Positions 50,040 through 62,450 of a stretch of 64,000 nucleotides of DNA are shown in pieces (position 1 is the first letter of the stretch; each line of letters opens with the position of its first letter). Under the pieces are notes generated by a model, which saw nothing but the letters and a program-made list of their open reading frames with translations, was not told where the DNA came from and made no database searches. Made by a program: the position numbers and the translations under genes. This stretch comes from Margaritispora aquatica (Eukaryota; Ascomycota; Leotiomycetes; Helotiales; Discinellaceae). The DNA is taken from NCBI GenBank assembly GCA_007644065.1, contig VJWN01000008.1:312411-376410 (forward strand), read 5' to 3'.

Positions 50040-51298
50040 TCACCTCCCCGGCTTCTTCTTCTTCGCCTCCTCCTCCTTGGCCTTCTTCTGCTCCTCCGTC
50101 TCGACAATCGCGCCCATCTTGTTGTCGCCCTCGCACCGCTCCCGCTCCAGCTTCATCGGCATGATCATCGCCAGCTCGGGGCAGTACTCGAAATTGCCCT
50201 TGCGGCGCGTTGGGTCCTTCCACACGTCCTCGGCGAGCGTTCCGCCGCCTTCCTTGACGTGGTAGCCCATTGGCTTCTCGTGCCACACTGACTCGACGGA
50301 GAAGTGGTCCTCTTGCGCTCCGGAGGCGACTTTGGCGCCTGGGAGCACCGTAATTCGTTTCCCGAACCATTCGTCTTCGGGCTCGGTGTCGTTGTACCGC
50401 GATTGAAAGTTGAGGATCTGGCGGACGGCGGAGAGTCGGCGGAGGGAGAGTCCACCGTTACCTGCGAAGCGGTCGGTTGCTGATCTGTGAGGAGGTGGCA
50501 TGTTAGATTCGTGTTTTTTTTGGATGGTGCGTGGGATGAGCAGGGCAAGGGAGGGGGGTGAAGAATGAAAGGGAACCTGCATACCTTGGAGCACCAGCCC
50601 AACTGTAGTGCAACCAATCGTTCAAGCTGTCGTCTGATCGAGCACACATGATGCTATCCGACTCAAACTTCAGCATCCACTCCACGTCCGGCAGGAACTC
50701 ATTGTAGAACCGCAGATCCGTGAGCAAGCGGTAGACATCCTCCTTGCTATCAATCTTCCACGGCTTCGGCAGGACCATCAGATCCAGCTTGCCGTTGGCC
50801 TCCTGGTACTGCGTCGCAAAGCTGCGGGACACGCTGATGACGCTCTTGTTGGTGCCGATGAACATGAAGCGCCAATCGGGCGGCACGACCGAGATCATAT
50901 GCAGCAGCTGTGGCACCAAGTGAGGGATTGGGCGGCCCTCAATGAGAATGGCGACTTTCGACGCATTGAACTGCTTCTTGGGGTCGTAGTTGGGATGCCA
51001 GTCGACTTTGAGGGCAGGCAGATGCTCGATGGCATCGTTGTATTGGGCTTTGGCTATATCTTTGACCGTCTGCTTGTAGACGGGGAGCAGAGATGCGAAT
51101 ATCCATCTGGTGAGGTGGTGCTGTCAGCAATTCGTTTGTAGATGCAATTACTTATGCCCTCCCCTTGATCTTTCTCGACCCATTCGCACCGGGGAAAACT
51201 CACGTAATGATGAGGGAGACTCCTAGCAGTATCCGCGTCCTGTTGATCATAAATATCGAGTTGCCCAGTGAGCTGGAGCCAGCATGTGAGGTCGACAT
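50040..51298 (-). CDS. DUF5672 glycosyltransferase-like protein, copy A
   Basis: Three exons: 51298-51204, 51106-50585 and 50484-50040 (353 residues), with introns of 97 and 100 bp. The N-terminus is short and cytoplasmic with MINRTR, then one membrane helix (ILLGVSLIITWIFASLLPVY, about residues 22-41) across the first splice junction, giving a type-II topology. The lumenal domain carries VAILIEGRPIPHLVPQLLH, VVPPDWRFMFIG, the acidic LKFESDSIMCA (a DxD-like position), then GNGGLSLRR and EDEWFGKR. These match the DUF5672 family, which resembles GT-A glycosyltransferases. The C-terminus is a Lys/Glu-rich tail. A Golgi glycosyltransferase role is inferred; donor and acceptor are unknown. Confidence 0.87.
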
Positions 51299-54201
51299 TG
51301 TGTCTGTCGTCGGGTTGGGTTTGGATGCCCGCAGGCAAATGGAGGAGGAGGAGGGTTCGTGGATGCGCGCAACTAGCGATGTGGCTCCGGGGAAATCTCG
51401 ATTCGTGCTGATCCACGCAAATATGGTGGTCTGTAATAATAAGAATGATAATAGACACAGAGAGAGATGCTCGAGGCAAATTCCTTTATTTCACTCGGTG
51501 CCAACTTTTTGAAAGAGCATGCTGCGACGAAACAATGCGATGGACAAGGTCAACGTCAGCGTCAGCGCACTCGGACGTGGTTGGAGTGTGAGTGAGTGCG
51601 TGAGTGACGAGATGATCAGGTTGTATGGGAACGGAACCTGGGAGACTTGGGAGGGGTGGAGAAGAGATGGATTTGTTTGACTTGAACTATACCAAGACTT
51701 TTTCCCCCCAAGTTTCTAGGTATAGTACTCCGTAGTCCGTAATCCGTAGTGCGTATTGTGTCTGTCTGTCTGTCCTTATCCTGTCGTGTCCTGTGTCTTG
51801 TGTTTTGTCGGTGGAGATGGAGATGGAATTGGGGCTTAAAGATAGATTCCCTTGCGCCCCCGGGGAGCCTTGGGATTGATTCTTCCTATACAGTACTGAC
51901 TGAGAGTAGGTAAGGGTGAGGATGAGGATGAGGTGAGCCGACAGGGTTCCTTTTCTTTGGGGGGTAGTGTAGGGTAGTGTAGTACAGGGTAAAGACAGGG
52001 TACCTACAGTAAGGGTACAGTATTTTAAGGCAGGGTAGACGCAGTTTAGACAAAACATCAGACTCGCGTGAAGAAGTGCGAAGTGAGAAGTGAGACCTGG
52101 CAATATTACGACGATGAACGTCCTCCCTCAAACACACAAACACACATAAACACATACACACATACACACCTTTGAATTGAATTGCATGCACTAGAAGAAA
52201 AAAAAAAAAAAAAAAAACACCACGTTGCAAAAGGTTTCCATTGCTGGGAAGCCCCCAAAAATGTAAAATATCGAAATGTCACCTCAGGCTTGTCACGCCT
52301 TGCCACGCCTTGTCAGCACATCAAATACGAACGAATGGAAGGGATCGGCAACAGGGTAAATCAAAGCAGATTACGGATATACAGTAGTACTATAAATTGA
52401 CCCATTATGATTGTGAACGACGGGAGACCAGCCCGAGAGATTTACCTATTTTGGGATTCTGGAACTTTGGGACTCTTCAGGTGCGTTCCCCCCATTCATT
52501 CCAGGTTCTACCTTACCTTACCTTGCCTTTACTTAACCTTACCTTGGACTTTGATAAAATGACCCAACTATTGACTAGAATTCATTCGCTAAGCTAGTCA
52601 CTTGCTAGTCATTAGGACGTGGACTGATTGAAAGGGGTATCTAGTAGATATTAAGGCTGGAATGTTGACTTTAAATAAGAAAGAATTCTTCCCCAAATAT
52701 GTCCAGTCCCATTGTCTTACCCAGTGTTAGAGAGAGAGAGAGAGACAGAGAGAGGGAGAAAGTCAATCGAGATCTAATCTCATCTTGCTTTTGTGGTGTG
52801 TGGTATGTTTTGGTCTGGTCTTTTCGCTTCGCTTCCCGCAAGTGCAGGTGTATAGTATAAACTTTGGGGGGGGGGGGGGAGATCTGTCCTCCCTCCCCTT
52901 TTTCTTATCCGTTCAAGGGATTCGGGCTTGCACATTCATTCATTCATTCATTCCTCCATGATTCTGGTGCTTTGTATGGGATGGATGAACACCTGTGCCC
53001 GTGCGTGGTTCGGTCGCATTGCGTTGTATTGTATTGCATGTTCAAGGCCGCCCTTTTTGTCCTTTTGGGAGGGAGGGAAAAAGAGGGCTATGTGAATCTC
53101 GGAGGATATGCAGCCGTACCGTAGCGAGAAGAAGTAGTAAAGGACGACGGAAGGAGGTTTGACGACCAGTCGTGAGATAGGTAGGTACAGCGCAGCAGAG
53201 CACTACCTTTGGGAACAAATCATCCTTTCTCTCTCTTTCCCTCGCTTTTTTCATGCCTTAAGCAGCCTCTAGCAGAGCAGCCGCTTAAAGCAAGGTGTCG
53301 CCTGATCTACCCAGATTTTGAAGAGGGTAAGGCAAGTTAAGGCAAGGCAAGGTAAGGTAAGGTAAGGCACGTCAAGTCAAATTAAGTCAAGTCAAGCGAA
53401 TGGCTGGCTGGGTGAGAGGGTAAGTGGGTGTATGTGTACCGGTAGATAGCAAACCTTGGGGTTGGGAGTGGGAGTAGGAGCGGGAGCTGGGGACCGGGGA
53501 AGGAAAGAAGACAGACAGACAATAGGCAGATCAGATTTTGATCATTCATCAGATGAATTGAATTGAATTGCATTGGATTGGATTGGATTGGACTGGACGT
53601 GGATGAATGTGGGGTAAACATGTGCTAGACTAGACTAACGAGACTTCCGAAGATGCTTGCTTGCTTGCTGTATTCCTCCTACAGTACTCTCCGGCCATTC
53701 CGTGATGCATCCATTCATGGATATATACCAAAAGGTAAATAAATAAAAAGAGGTTCCGTCGTCGTTGGTGTTCGGGTTCGGCCCGCATAGGCTCATTGCC
53801 AACCAACAACACCACTTCTCATCCCACGAACTATATCGCACACCCGAAGAAGAAAAAGAAAAAAAACCACGAGATCATAACGGGAATTTTCCAGATGAGA
53901 TGATGATGATGATGGCGTCTTGGACAAGGATATATTCTTTTCGAGTACCACTCTAAACTACAATGCCATGGACTGCTGGCTGGCTGGCTTTCACGCCGCT
54001 CTTTGCGGGGGGAGGGAAAAAAAAAATGTAAGAAGGAAAGAAAAAAGTCTATGTCCAGCCAGTCCTGCCCGCCCCCGCTTCCTTCCAAGAAACTCCAAAG
54101 CCATGCATATCAACCGAACCGAATGTAACACCGCTAGACTCTCAAAACCCAAATCCAACGTCCATGATGTTACGATGTTACGAACCTCCACGTGCTGAGA
54201 T
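51299..54201. repeat. Microsatellite-rich intergenic region
   Basis: No gene is supported. Simple repeats are dense: TCTG units near 51761-51775, CA/TA-rich sequence at 52130-52170, A20 at 52198-52217, AG at 52729-52745, G14 at 52866-52879, CATT units at 52933-52953, AAGGC/AAGGT units at about 53326-53370, ATTGA/ATTGG units at 53555-53596 and GAT units near 53895-53915. This DNA separates DUF5672 copies A and B. Confidence 0.6.
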
Positions 54202-55297
54202 TCAAGTGTCCGAAATGTGATCTTCACTGCAGAGTTTGTACTCTGGGCACCACGTATCCAAGCTCAATATCTGATCCTTCAACCACCGGTGCACTTGGTG
54301 CACACCCAATGGATGAGGATAATCGATGGTTTCGACGCTGAATGTTCGCGCAATCGCCATCGGTGGGAGATTGACTGCGCCATCATCTTCTGGCTCAAGA
54401 CCTTCTTTAGCATCTTCACCTTGTAATTGTTTCATTCTGTTTGGCTGAGTTAGCGAAGTTCTTTTTAGTCAAGCCCTATAGGAGCACCAACCTGTTGTAA
54501 AACCATTGATCCTCGAACCTATCCCCATCTTTCTTCGTAGTCTCCCAGTTCCATATCTCCAAGATCCTCAAAATCGTGCTCCTTTTCCGGAGACTCAAAC
54601 CTCCATTGTATCCCTTCCCCAAGCTCGGTGCAATTGGTGCCCCCACTAAGTCATACTGGAAAAAGTCCTCTACACTCCTCGCAGCATTTGCACACAGCAT
54701 GCTATCACTCTGGAAAATGAGGATATGCTCCGCGGGTGCTAAATCCTCCCATATCCACTTCTGCGTCATGAATGCGTTCACTGAGTCGGAGTTGGTAAAA
54801 AGTGTTGTTTGGGGTAAGATCCGCACTTGGATGATGCCGGTCTTGAGATATCGAGCAAGCGCGGCAGATGTTGAAAATTGCCCAACCGCTTCGGCACTTG
54901 TATAAATGAGAATTGGCCATGTTGGTCCCAAAACACTCCCAAAGTGAAGAATCAGAGGTACTATATTGGGACGGAATCGAGTCTCGATTATGGCCGCAGC
55001 TTTGTTGGTGATCGAACCATTGTATGGCACCAATGACTCCGCGAAGCCATCAGGTTTTGCTTTTTGCTTCGTTTCGGCTGTGGCTGCATCGGAGGATTGT
55101 GCCGGCGTGGCAATTGTAGCTGAAGGTTGCGCTGGCTGTAGTAAACCAATCCCAGATTGGTGATTCTGATATGCAGTGATGACGGTATGCTGGGGAAACC
55201 ACAGCTTCACAGTCCAGATCACGATCAGAAGGAAGAAAGCTGAAAAGATGATGTTTCGAGATCGGCGTTTCCGCTCATCTAAGGACAAGGTAGTCAT
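54202..55297 (-). CDS. DUF5672 glycosyltransferase-like protein, copy B (divergent)
   Basis: Two exons, 55297-54492 and 54436-54202, are split by a 55-bp intron with a CGCTAACTC branch site; 346 residues. Residues 1-13 are basic, then a membrane helix (IIFSAFFLLIVIWTVKLWF, about 15-33) gives type-II topology. A Ser/Thr/Ala/Gln-rich stem follows to about residue 90. The lumenal domain has AAAIIETRFRPNIVPLILHF, HILIFQSDSMLCANAARSVE, GYNGGLSLRKRSTI and EDQWFYNRM, matching copies A and C. It lacks the VVPPDWRF stretch (replaced by SVLGPTWPILIY) and the long C-terminal tail, so it is an older or faster-evolving paralogue. Function is unknown. Confidence 0.85.
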
Positions 55298-57904
55298 TGT
55301 CGTCGACCTATCTAGAAAGGTGATGTCGTCGTCTCGTCCCAGATGGCTATAAGTTGGCTACCAGAGTGCATCTATACTCCACCATCTGAACCAGAGAATG
55401 TCGACAATTGGCGACTAGATTCTGATCTTAGGATTTTTGATATTGATTCTGGTTCGAGTCGAGGAGATCTCGGAAAGGACAGAGAAAAAGTCACAAAGCC
55501 TGTGTGTAGTCAATTTCAAGAGATGATATTGAAAGATGTATGTATGGAATTTGCGTGGGCTCGATTGGGCGTAGATCACCACGACGTGGTAGATATTCAA
55601 TACCTTGTGGTCTCAGTAATCCACGAGAAGAATGTAGAGAAAGTGAAAGCAAGATGTGAAATGGTAGCAAATATTGTGTACCTTACTCATAGCTGAAATG
55701 TCACATGAGACATCCACTTCATTCCAACAATCTATACAGATGTTCGATTTTCTCGGCTTCGGTTGATCGCTCCCCCACCTCGAATATGGGGTTATCCATG
55801 AGGGGGCATGAAAGTATGTCCTGCTTGCGCCATGACATAGGCCAGCAAAAGTGGTCCATTATCCACCCTGCCGGGCCACGGTTTCAGCGCATCCAGAAAC
55901 TTGATAGGGTTTGTTTCGAGCATGAGATGCAAAAGACGCGTATCCATCCGAGAAAAGAGATGCTCCACCAGATCCATGTCCACAAATAAATGAAAAAGGG
56001 TCTCTCCCGTTTTGAAGCCCCTACTCGAAGCCTTATCACCCTTGGCATCATTGTTGGGATCGCCAATCTGGCTCCTGATGGCGCTCATCTTGTCCTTCTT
56101 GACTCGGCCCTGACACTGCCAAGTTTTGGGGTGTTGCACAAGCTGTCGCTGTCGCTGTCGCTGTCTCTGTCTCTTCATCAACAGACCAGAGACAAAAGAC
56201 AAGATGTCGATGATGCGCATCACATCAGATGGAGTTGTTCTTGATCTTGATCTTGTTCTTGATCTTGTTCTCATGATATGTTTGGCACGGCAGTCAGGTA
56301 AAATTGCAGGCGGCGGTAAAGATCCATCTTGCCAAAGACGGGGGTACGTACCTCCTTGTCTTTTGACGCAGCACTTTGAAGGTGTGTTGATGTTGGAATG
56401 ACGAATCATACCAAATAACTTGTGGAGTTCCCAGGAGGAATCAAAGGAAGGAATCTATGTCAGTCGAATGTTAAGCTTTTTGATATTCCCACCCCTGCTA
56501 CATTGATTGTGAAAACACGTGGCAGAGAGTTTGGAGGCTTCTCGTTCAGATATTATTAGCCTATGGAAGAGAAGCACTTGGACATGTGGCGGCAACCACT
56601 GGGCGCACGCCACACTCATAATAGTGTGATATTTATTCTCAGCTGAAGAACCGATGTTGCTTTTGGACAGGTAGCTGATCTGATCCCCTCCGAAGGCCCA
56701 AGAAGATAATCATGAAGCGTAAATGTGGATAATTGAGTTGACATTGCTAACTAAGGTAACTACATACCGAACTTGACGATTTGATAATGCAAGGCTGAAG
56801 TGACATGACATGAGATGCAATGCAATGCAACACGAGATGCCAGAACTTGGGACGAAAAGTCGAATCCCTTGGACGAGGCCAAGAATCCCAAAGAACGGGT
56901 CCATCTAAGACCAAGGTACTTCAGTGTTTAAGGTTGTCCCAACCCTTCCTTCAGAGGGAATGTGTCTAAGGTATCAAAGTGGTCTCTCCTTGCCTGGGTT
57001 GGAGGTAAGGTACAATCCTTATGTGGGTGAAGTCCATTGTGAAACATATACAAGTTCATACTGTACCTTAAGAATGAGGATAGATTGATTACCTTGGACA
57101 TGAAATCAAGTTGGCTGCTCAATTGATATACCATTCGAGTCTAAAGTATGAATTAATTCGTAGATATTCTTGCAGATCAGCCAGCCCAATAAGCTAAGCG
57201 ACCATCATAATTCGTGAGAATGTGTTGATTTAGTAAGGGGTAAAAATCGATTGCTACCTTCGTAAGGGTTTGTTCCTAATAATAATTCCTAAGGTACGGA
57301 GGTACAGTACAGTACAGTACAGTACAGTAGATACGAGGCAAGGTAATCTTACCTCCCTTACTCCCCCTACATAGAAGCTGATCTGGCCTCGGGTCAATTA
57401 CTAGGGGGGAGGGGGAGCTACAGTATTGTATTGATGGGTGTTTGGGATGCTTTCTTGTGGTATGGTATGCCATACTGTACTATACCACCCCCCCCCGGAT
57501 CTGCTAAAACCTCAGGCCACAGTCCAGGTCAAGTCAACCGTAAATCGGGAGGGCAGTGGTCCAGTGCAGTGAAAGGTGAGGGTGAACCCTTGAACCGTTC
57601 AGGTTGGCTATGTTCCTCCGTGTTAGCCTGTAAGGAACACTCCCTGGAAATCCGGATCATTACTACATACGAAAGCAATCTCTCCAACGAACGAACAAAC
57701 ATCTTACTCATCACTCACCCATTCACTCTCTCACTCACTCACTCACTCACTCACTCTCGCTGCATCGTGTTACTCGCATTGTACGGTGGCATGTACATCT
57801 ACAGTAATTCCTGAATTGACCTTCTCGCTCTCCACCATCAATCCAAGGCCTCGAGCGACGAGGCATAGGAAGTGGATTCGAGGATCCGCCTCACGTCCGC
57901 AAAC
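55298..57904. other. Intergenic region with two weak candidate frames
   Basis: Two frames have some protein character but no family match. One is 55343-55696 (+, 117 codons, MAISWLPECIYTPP...). The other is 55792-56409 (-, 205 codons), whose middle is made by hexanucleotide repeats (CTGTCG/CTGTCT at 56143-56172; CTTGAT/CTTGTT at about 56236-56272). Both are probably chance or very young. Also present are five ACAGT units at 57304-57329 and TCAC units at about 57730-57756. Confidence 0.45.
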
Positions 57905-59228
57905 ATGGCATCCTCATCGAGTGACATGACCATTGACGACGCCTTCGAACATGTCAAATCCGCCGTTCTATTAGCATGGTCGAAGACAACGCGACGGATG
58001 CGCGCAGCAGGCGCTGTGATGCTGTTTGTGTATGTCCATCTTGCGAATCTCATTAAAAAAACAATTTCCCATAATGCACAGTTGTCCTTAATTACTGCTT
58101 CTTACAACTCAAAACTTGTATCGCAATTGCTAACACGAAGGCACGACCAGTCTCCTCACCTTCCTTCTCATCCGCCCAACTATCCCCTCCGTATCAACGA
58201 TACCGAAATTCCCCAGCGTATCCCTCGATTATGGCGGCCAAGCAGCCAACTCACCATACAATGCATCCAAGGTTGCGCTCCTGATAGAGAATCGATCGAA
58301 TCCGATCCTGGCCCCCTTGATGCTGCACTTCATGTCTGTCGTGCCACCGGACTGGCGCTTCCGTTTCATGGGCTCTCTCGAGTCGGTCGAGTATCTCAAC
58401 ACCAGTCGTGCGATCAGGAATCACGTTGATTCCGGGAAACTGGATCTCACCTACATTCCGGCGAACATGACGACCGGGAGTCAGGAGGAGATCAGCCGCT
58501 TTCTCACCACTCTCTGGCTCTACGAGACGGTCCTACAACCGGCAGAATGGCTGCTTGTCTTTCAAACAGATAGCATGCTTTGTGCCAACAGCCGACAAAG
58601 CTTGAATAACTGGCTGGATTACGATTGGGTTGGTGCGCCATGGAATCCTAATGGACGATTTGGCGGCAACGGAGGATTGAGTTTGAGGAGGGTGTCCAAG
58701 ATCATCCAGGTCTTGCAAAATCAGAAGCGAATCGACCACTCCGAACCAGAAGACGTGTGGTTGACTGATCGCCTAGGACATATTCCAGGTGCGAAGCTCG
58801 CCAACGGCACGGTCAGCTTGACGTTCAGTGGAGAAATGTACGGTGGTGAGGGAGAGAAGGTCGCAGGCGCAAAGAAGGGGAAGGCAGGGGGCAAAGATCC
58901 CACCAAGGCAGGAGATCTGATCAAGGGTCTCGACGATTGGAGAGAGGGGTACTACGAGCCAATGGGATACCACACAGGCGGTAGTGGAGAGACTCTCCAC
59001 GGAGGCATTTGGGGCACGCCTGAGATGCGGAAACACATCTGGGGATACTGCCCCGAGGTGAAGATGATGCTCAGGATGGACGCGGCGCCATACGTGCCAG
59101 GAAACTGCAACGCGAACTGGAAGCGGGACGAAGAGGGATGGGATGGCATGTATCCTTCATCAGGCGAGACGGAGATCATTGATGGCGAGGAGTACCCCAT
59201 GCTCCCAGCAGGATTGAGGCCATGGTAA
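57905..59228 (+). CDS. DUF5672 glycosyltransferase-like protein, copy C
   Basis: Two exons, 57905-58029 and 58151-59228 (400 residues), with a 121-bp intron that falls inside the membrane helix (AVMLFV|LLTFLLIRPTI, about residues 37-52), as in copy A. The lumenal domain has KVALLIENRSNPILAPLMLH, MSVVPPDWRFRFMGSLESV, LVFQTDSMLCANSRQSLNNW, GNGGLSLRR and EDVWLTDRL, then HTGGSGETLHGGIWG. Compared with copy A it carries an extra Lys/Gly-rich segment of about 40 residues after position 245 (GEKVAGAKKGKAGGKD). The tail holds two Cys residues (YCPEVKMM, PGNCNANW). It is closest to copy A; the shared intron position implies a common ancestor. Function is inferred as a Golgi glycosyltransferase. Confidence 0.88.
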
Positions 59229-60923
59229 ACGATTCCTATCTTTCGGGGGAAGACAACGAAATGGAACTCGAAACCCATAGCTCCAAGGTAAGAGGAGCAT
59301 GAAAATGCAAGCCATCGTACCTTAAAAAAAACGCACCAAACCCTCACCATCACGAGGGGAACAGGCGTTCCGGAACAAATTCACTGTATGTAGTTTTATT
59401 CACTGTGGAGTTTATGGAGGCTGGGGGGACATGCGCATTTGGGGAGCTGGATACAAGGGACAGATATCCTGCTAGGAAATACAATATGTGTGTGTGTTGT
59501 AACTTGTGTGCATTTCACCTAGATATTTTTTATTTTATTTTTATTTTATTCCGAGCTGAGCTTCACTTGCCTTGGAACCACTCTCAAGACACAGCAATAA
59601 GACCTACGTCTCACGAGGCAAAGTGCGTGATACACACAAGTGAGATTTTACCAATATATATAGATCAAAAACAATCCGTAGTGTTTCCACCCCTTTTCAT
59701 TCATTCATTCTTCCTCCTTCCTTCCTTTTCTTGTCTCGTCTTGACCTTTTCTTTTCTTCTTCTTCTTCTTCTTCTTCTCCAAGTGCATATAACACATGAA
59801 GGTATATCCTCACGTCTTCAGGAGACATGTAGCTTAGGTAAAGCAAGGTACCTTAGTCGATAGGTAGGTAGGTAGGTAGGTACACATTACATTATTGCAA
59901 AAACCCATCCAATCCAAATTCATCATGGATGGATGGATGGATGGATGTGCATAGATAGGTAAGTAAGGTACCTTGGGTAGTCAGTCAGTCAGTCAGTGCC
60001 TTGGATTGCACGATATTTACCTACCTATCTACATACCTACTTACCTGCAGACCTACTTACCTTACCTACTTTACCTACTTTACCTACTTTACCTACTTTA
60101 CCTACTACTACTAGTAGTAGTAGTAGTAGTAGCCCACCTATCTACGCGTACACTGACGGCTCTACTAGCCAGCACCACCAACACTCCACGAACCTACTTA
60201 CCCACCTTACCTTACCTTACCTAACTCTCTAGGATCGGGGATAAAAAACTAGATGAATGACATGAGTGCTAGCTAAATGTGGAACTGATCCTACCTAAAA
60301 AGATATTTCATCAAGGAAAAAGACACACGGACATGTCTCACAATCAACGAAATGTCTGAGCCAAAAAAAGCAATAAATACTTTCATTTGAAATGCCCAAA
60401 AGCTCAGATCACCTTACATACAACCCAGAGAAGAAGAAAAAACCAAGACATCGTGCACAGAAATGGCTAGGAGTTACCTATTCATTCCTGTCGGATATGT
60501 TCATTTCCTCTCTCGGTACACTATCTAAAAATCTATCTGTCCAAGATATCCCCACCCAAACCTCCCCTAAATTCCCTCAATGACCCATTCTCATGCCCGT
60601 ACCTTCCTAGCCTACTTGAATCGTATGTATGCTCGCCTCCTTACCTGCAGTCTCACTCCTCGCTAAAGGATAAAATATACAATGCACACCACACTCCTTA
60701 AAACGCCAAGGAATGACCATAACCGGATAAACTTAGAATGTTTTTTGTAGTACACAGATGACTGATTGCTCAATTCCCGAAAGGCTAGGAGGTTGAAATG
60801 GATGAAATGCGAAAGCGACGCGCGGTCTTATGCGCTTCGCTCCCCCACGTACGCCTCTTTCTGAAACGGACGAGGATGGCCCGAGGTGGCGCATGCAATG
60901 TTGAAATTGATCTCCAAAGCTGG
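59229..60923. repeat. Repeat-rich intergenic region
   Basis: No gene is seen. It contains TTTTA runs near 59527-59550, CTT units at 59755-59776, AGGT units at 59861-59882, GGAT units at 59926-59947, TCAG units at 59981-59997, four TTTACCTACT 10-mers at about 60067-60106 and a 22-bp perfect palindrome of CTA/TAG units at 60102-60123. AAGGTACCTT occurs at 59845 and 59965. It lies between two convergent genes. Confidence 0.65.
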
Positions 60924-62450
60924 TTATTTGCCTCCCTGAGCTTTGTGCTTAAGCATGACGATTGAGTAACTGTGGAGTGTGTCAGTTGAAACCTCAGATT
61001 CTAAAATAAAGACGAAGCTGGTGTAATCGCGGTACGAACAAGTCGGCATTGATGGCCGTAAGATCAGAAAGTGCATAATCCGAAGCCGTGAAACGAACCA
61101 AAGGCTTGTCTGCAACTTGGCAAAAAGACCATTATGGCGGGGTACAGTCTCCGGCTTGGAAGTCTGGGATGCTGCAAGGAAAGGTTACTCACGAGATGAT
61201 TCCTCCAATGGCGATAAAAACACCTATCACGGATTTGTCCCCAACCGCACGTCCAGAAGTGATCCAGCCCAAAGCCACAATTGAACAGGTCTTTACGTGA
61301 CCAACAACTGTGCTTGATACTGGTCCAGTTTGCGCAATGATGAAGAATTGGGACATGTTGATAATGCAGGCAAAGAAACCAGACTAAAATAGTAGTTAGT
61401 TATTGTGCCTATACGAGTTTAAAATGGCCAGGTGACATCCATCTCGTGTTGAGAAAATATGAAGACTATTTTTGGAAATATACGTACCATCAAAATCATG
61501 AACCACCTGCTGAATGGTACCTCGGTCCAGACTGGGAAGGTGTCCACAAATGGAATAACATAGAGTAACATGAATGCTGCTAGTGGTGCTTGATTGAACA
61601 ACAGCTGCATGCTGTTCATCTGGAGCTTCTTGTGGTAGCTGGATATCCAGACCGTGTACAAGGAGCTTGCGAAAATTCCGGTGAATGCAAAAATAACACC
61701 CAGTGTGCTGGTTGTCTTAATGCTTGCATCAGCGCTGGGCAGAGAATCGTAGTAGGAAACCATTCCCACGCCGAGACAAGCAGGAACTAAAGCGTAAATC
61801 GCATTCCTTGGAAGTGTAGCCTTATAGAGAACGAAGTTCATTGCCGCAACAGTCGGCGTGAGAAGGATTCGGGCAACTTGGTAGAAAGTCACCGTGGAGA
61901 ATGCCAACGATAAATTGGGCAGAATAACGTTCAGGGACATCGCGATAGCCAGAGGTATAATTTCTTTGATTGCAACTCTCCGTGGTACGAACATAGCGAA
62001 TCGGGGTCGTGAAAGCGTGTAGAGAGTGAGCCATGTCACAAAGAAATGGAAGGACGCAAAGGTCAATTGCGCAAGTTTCAAGGACGGATCTGAGAAGATG
62101 GCCTTATTTGTGAACACCTAAAGACGACTGTTGTTAGCAAAGGTATAAGAAATCTGCAGATCTTCACAACATACAATTCCAATTGTTGCCAGCGTGTTTA
62201 CCACCATCCATGCTGCTGCGACTTTCGTCGAGGTGTCAGCCTTTGGCTCAGGAGCCTTTTCCTCCCCTCCTCCAGGTAGCAATCCGGCCCTTTCCACATC
62301 ATCCCCGATCTCCATCTCGTCTGGTGTTCTGAGCTTTATAAAACTTCCATCGCTTGAGCCAGCAACTCCATTTTTCTCGTCGTCGAAAGCGTCCGCCTCA
62401 GTGACCGATGAGCTGACTGAGGGCGCGCGATCTGATCGTTCTGCAGCCAT
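60924..62450 (-). CDS. Triose-phosphate-transporter family (SLC35E3-like) carrier
   Basis: Four exons: 62450-62175, 62117-61488, 61383-61193 and 60969-60924 (380 residues), with introns of 57, 104 and 223 bp, the first two in phase 0. The first 75 residues are acidic, Ser-rich and cytoplasmic. About ten membrane helices follow, starting VAAAWMVVNTLATIGIVFTNKAIF. The diagnostic stretches are LTFASFHFFVTW, NLSLAFSTVTFYQVARILLTP, SLYTVWISSYHKKLQMNSMQLLFNQAP and QTGPVSSTVVGHVKTCSIVALGW. The C-terminus ends in KHKAQGGK, a Lys-rich tail. This family antiports nucleotide sugars or phosphorylated metabolites across Golgi/ER membranes; the E3-type substrate is not settled. It is convergent with the DUF5672 copy C gene, about 1.7 kb away. 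Confidence 0.92.
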
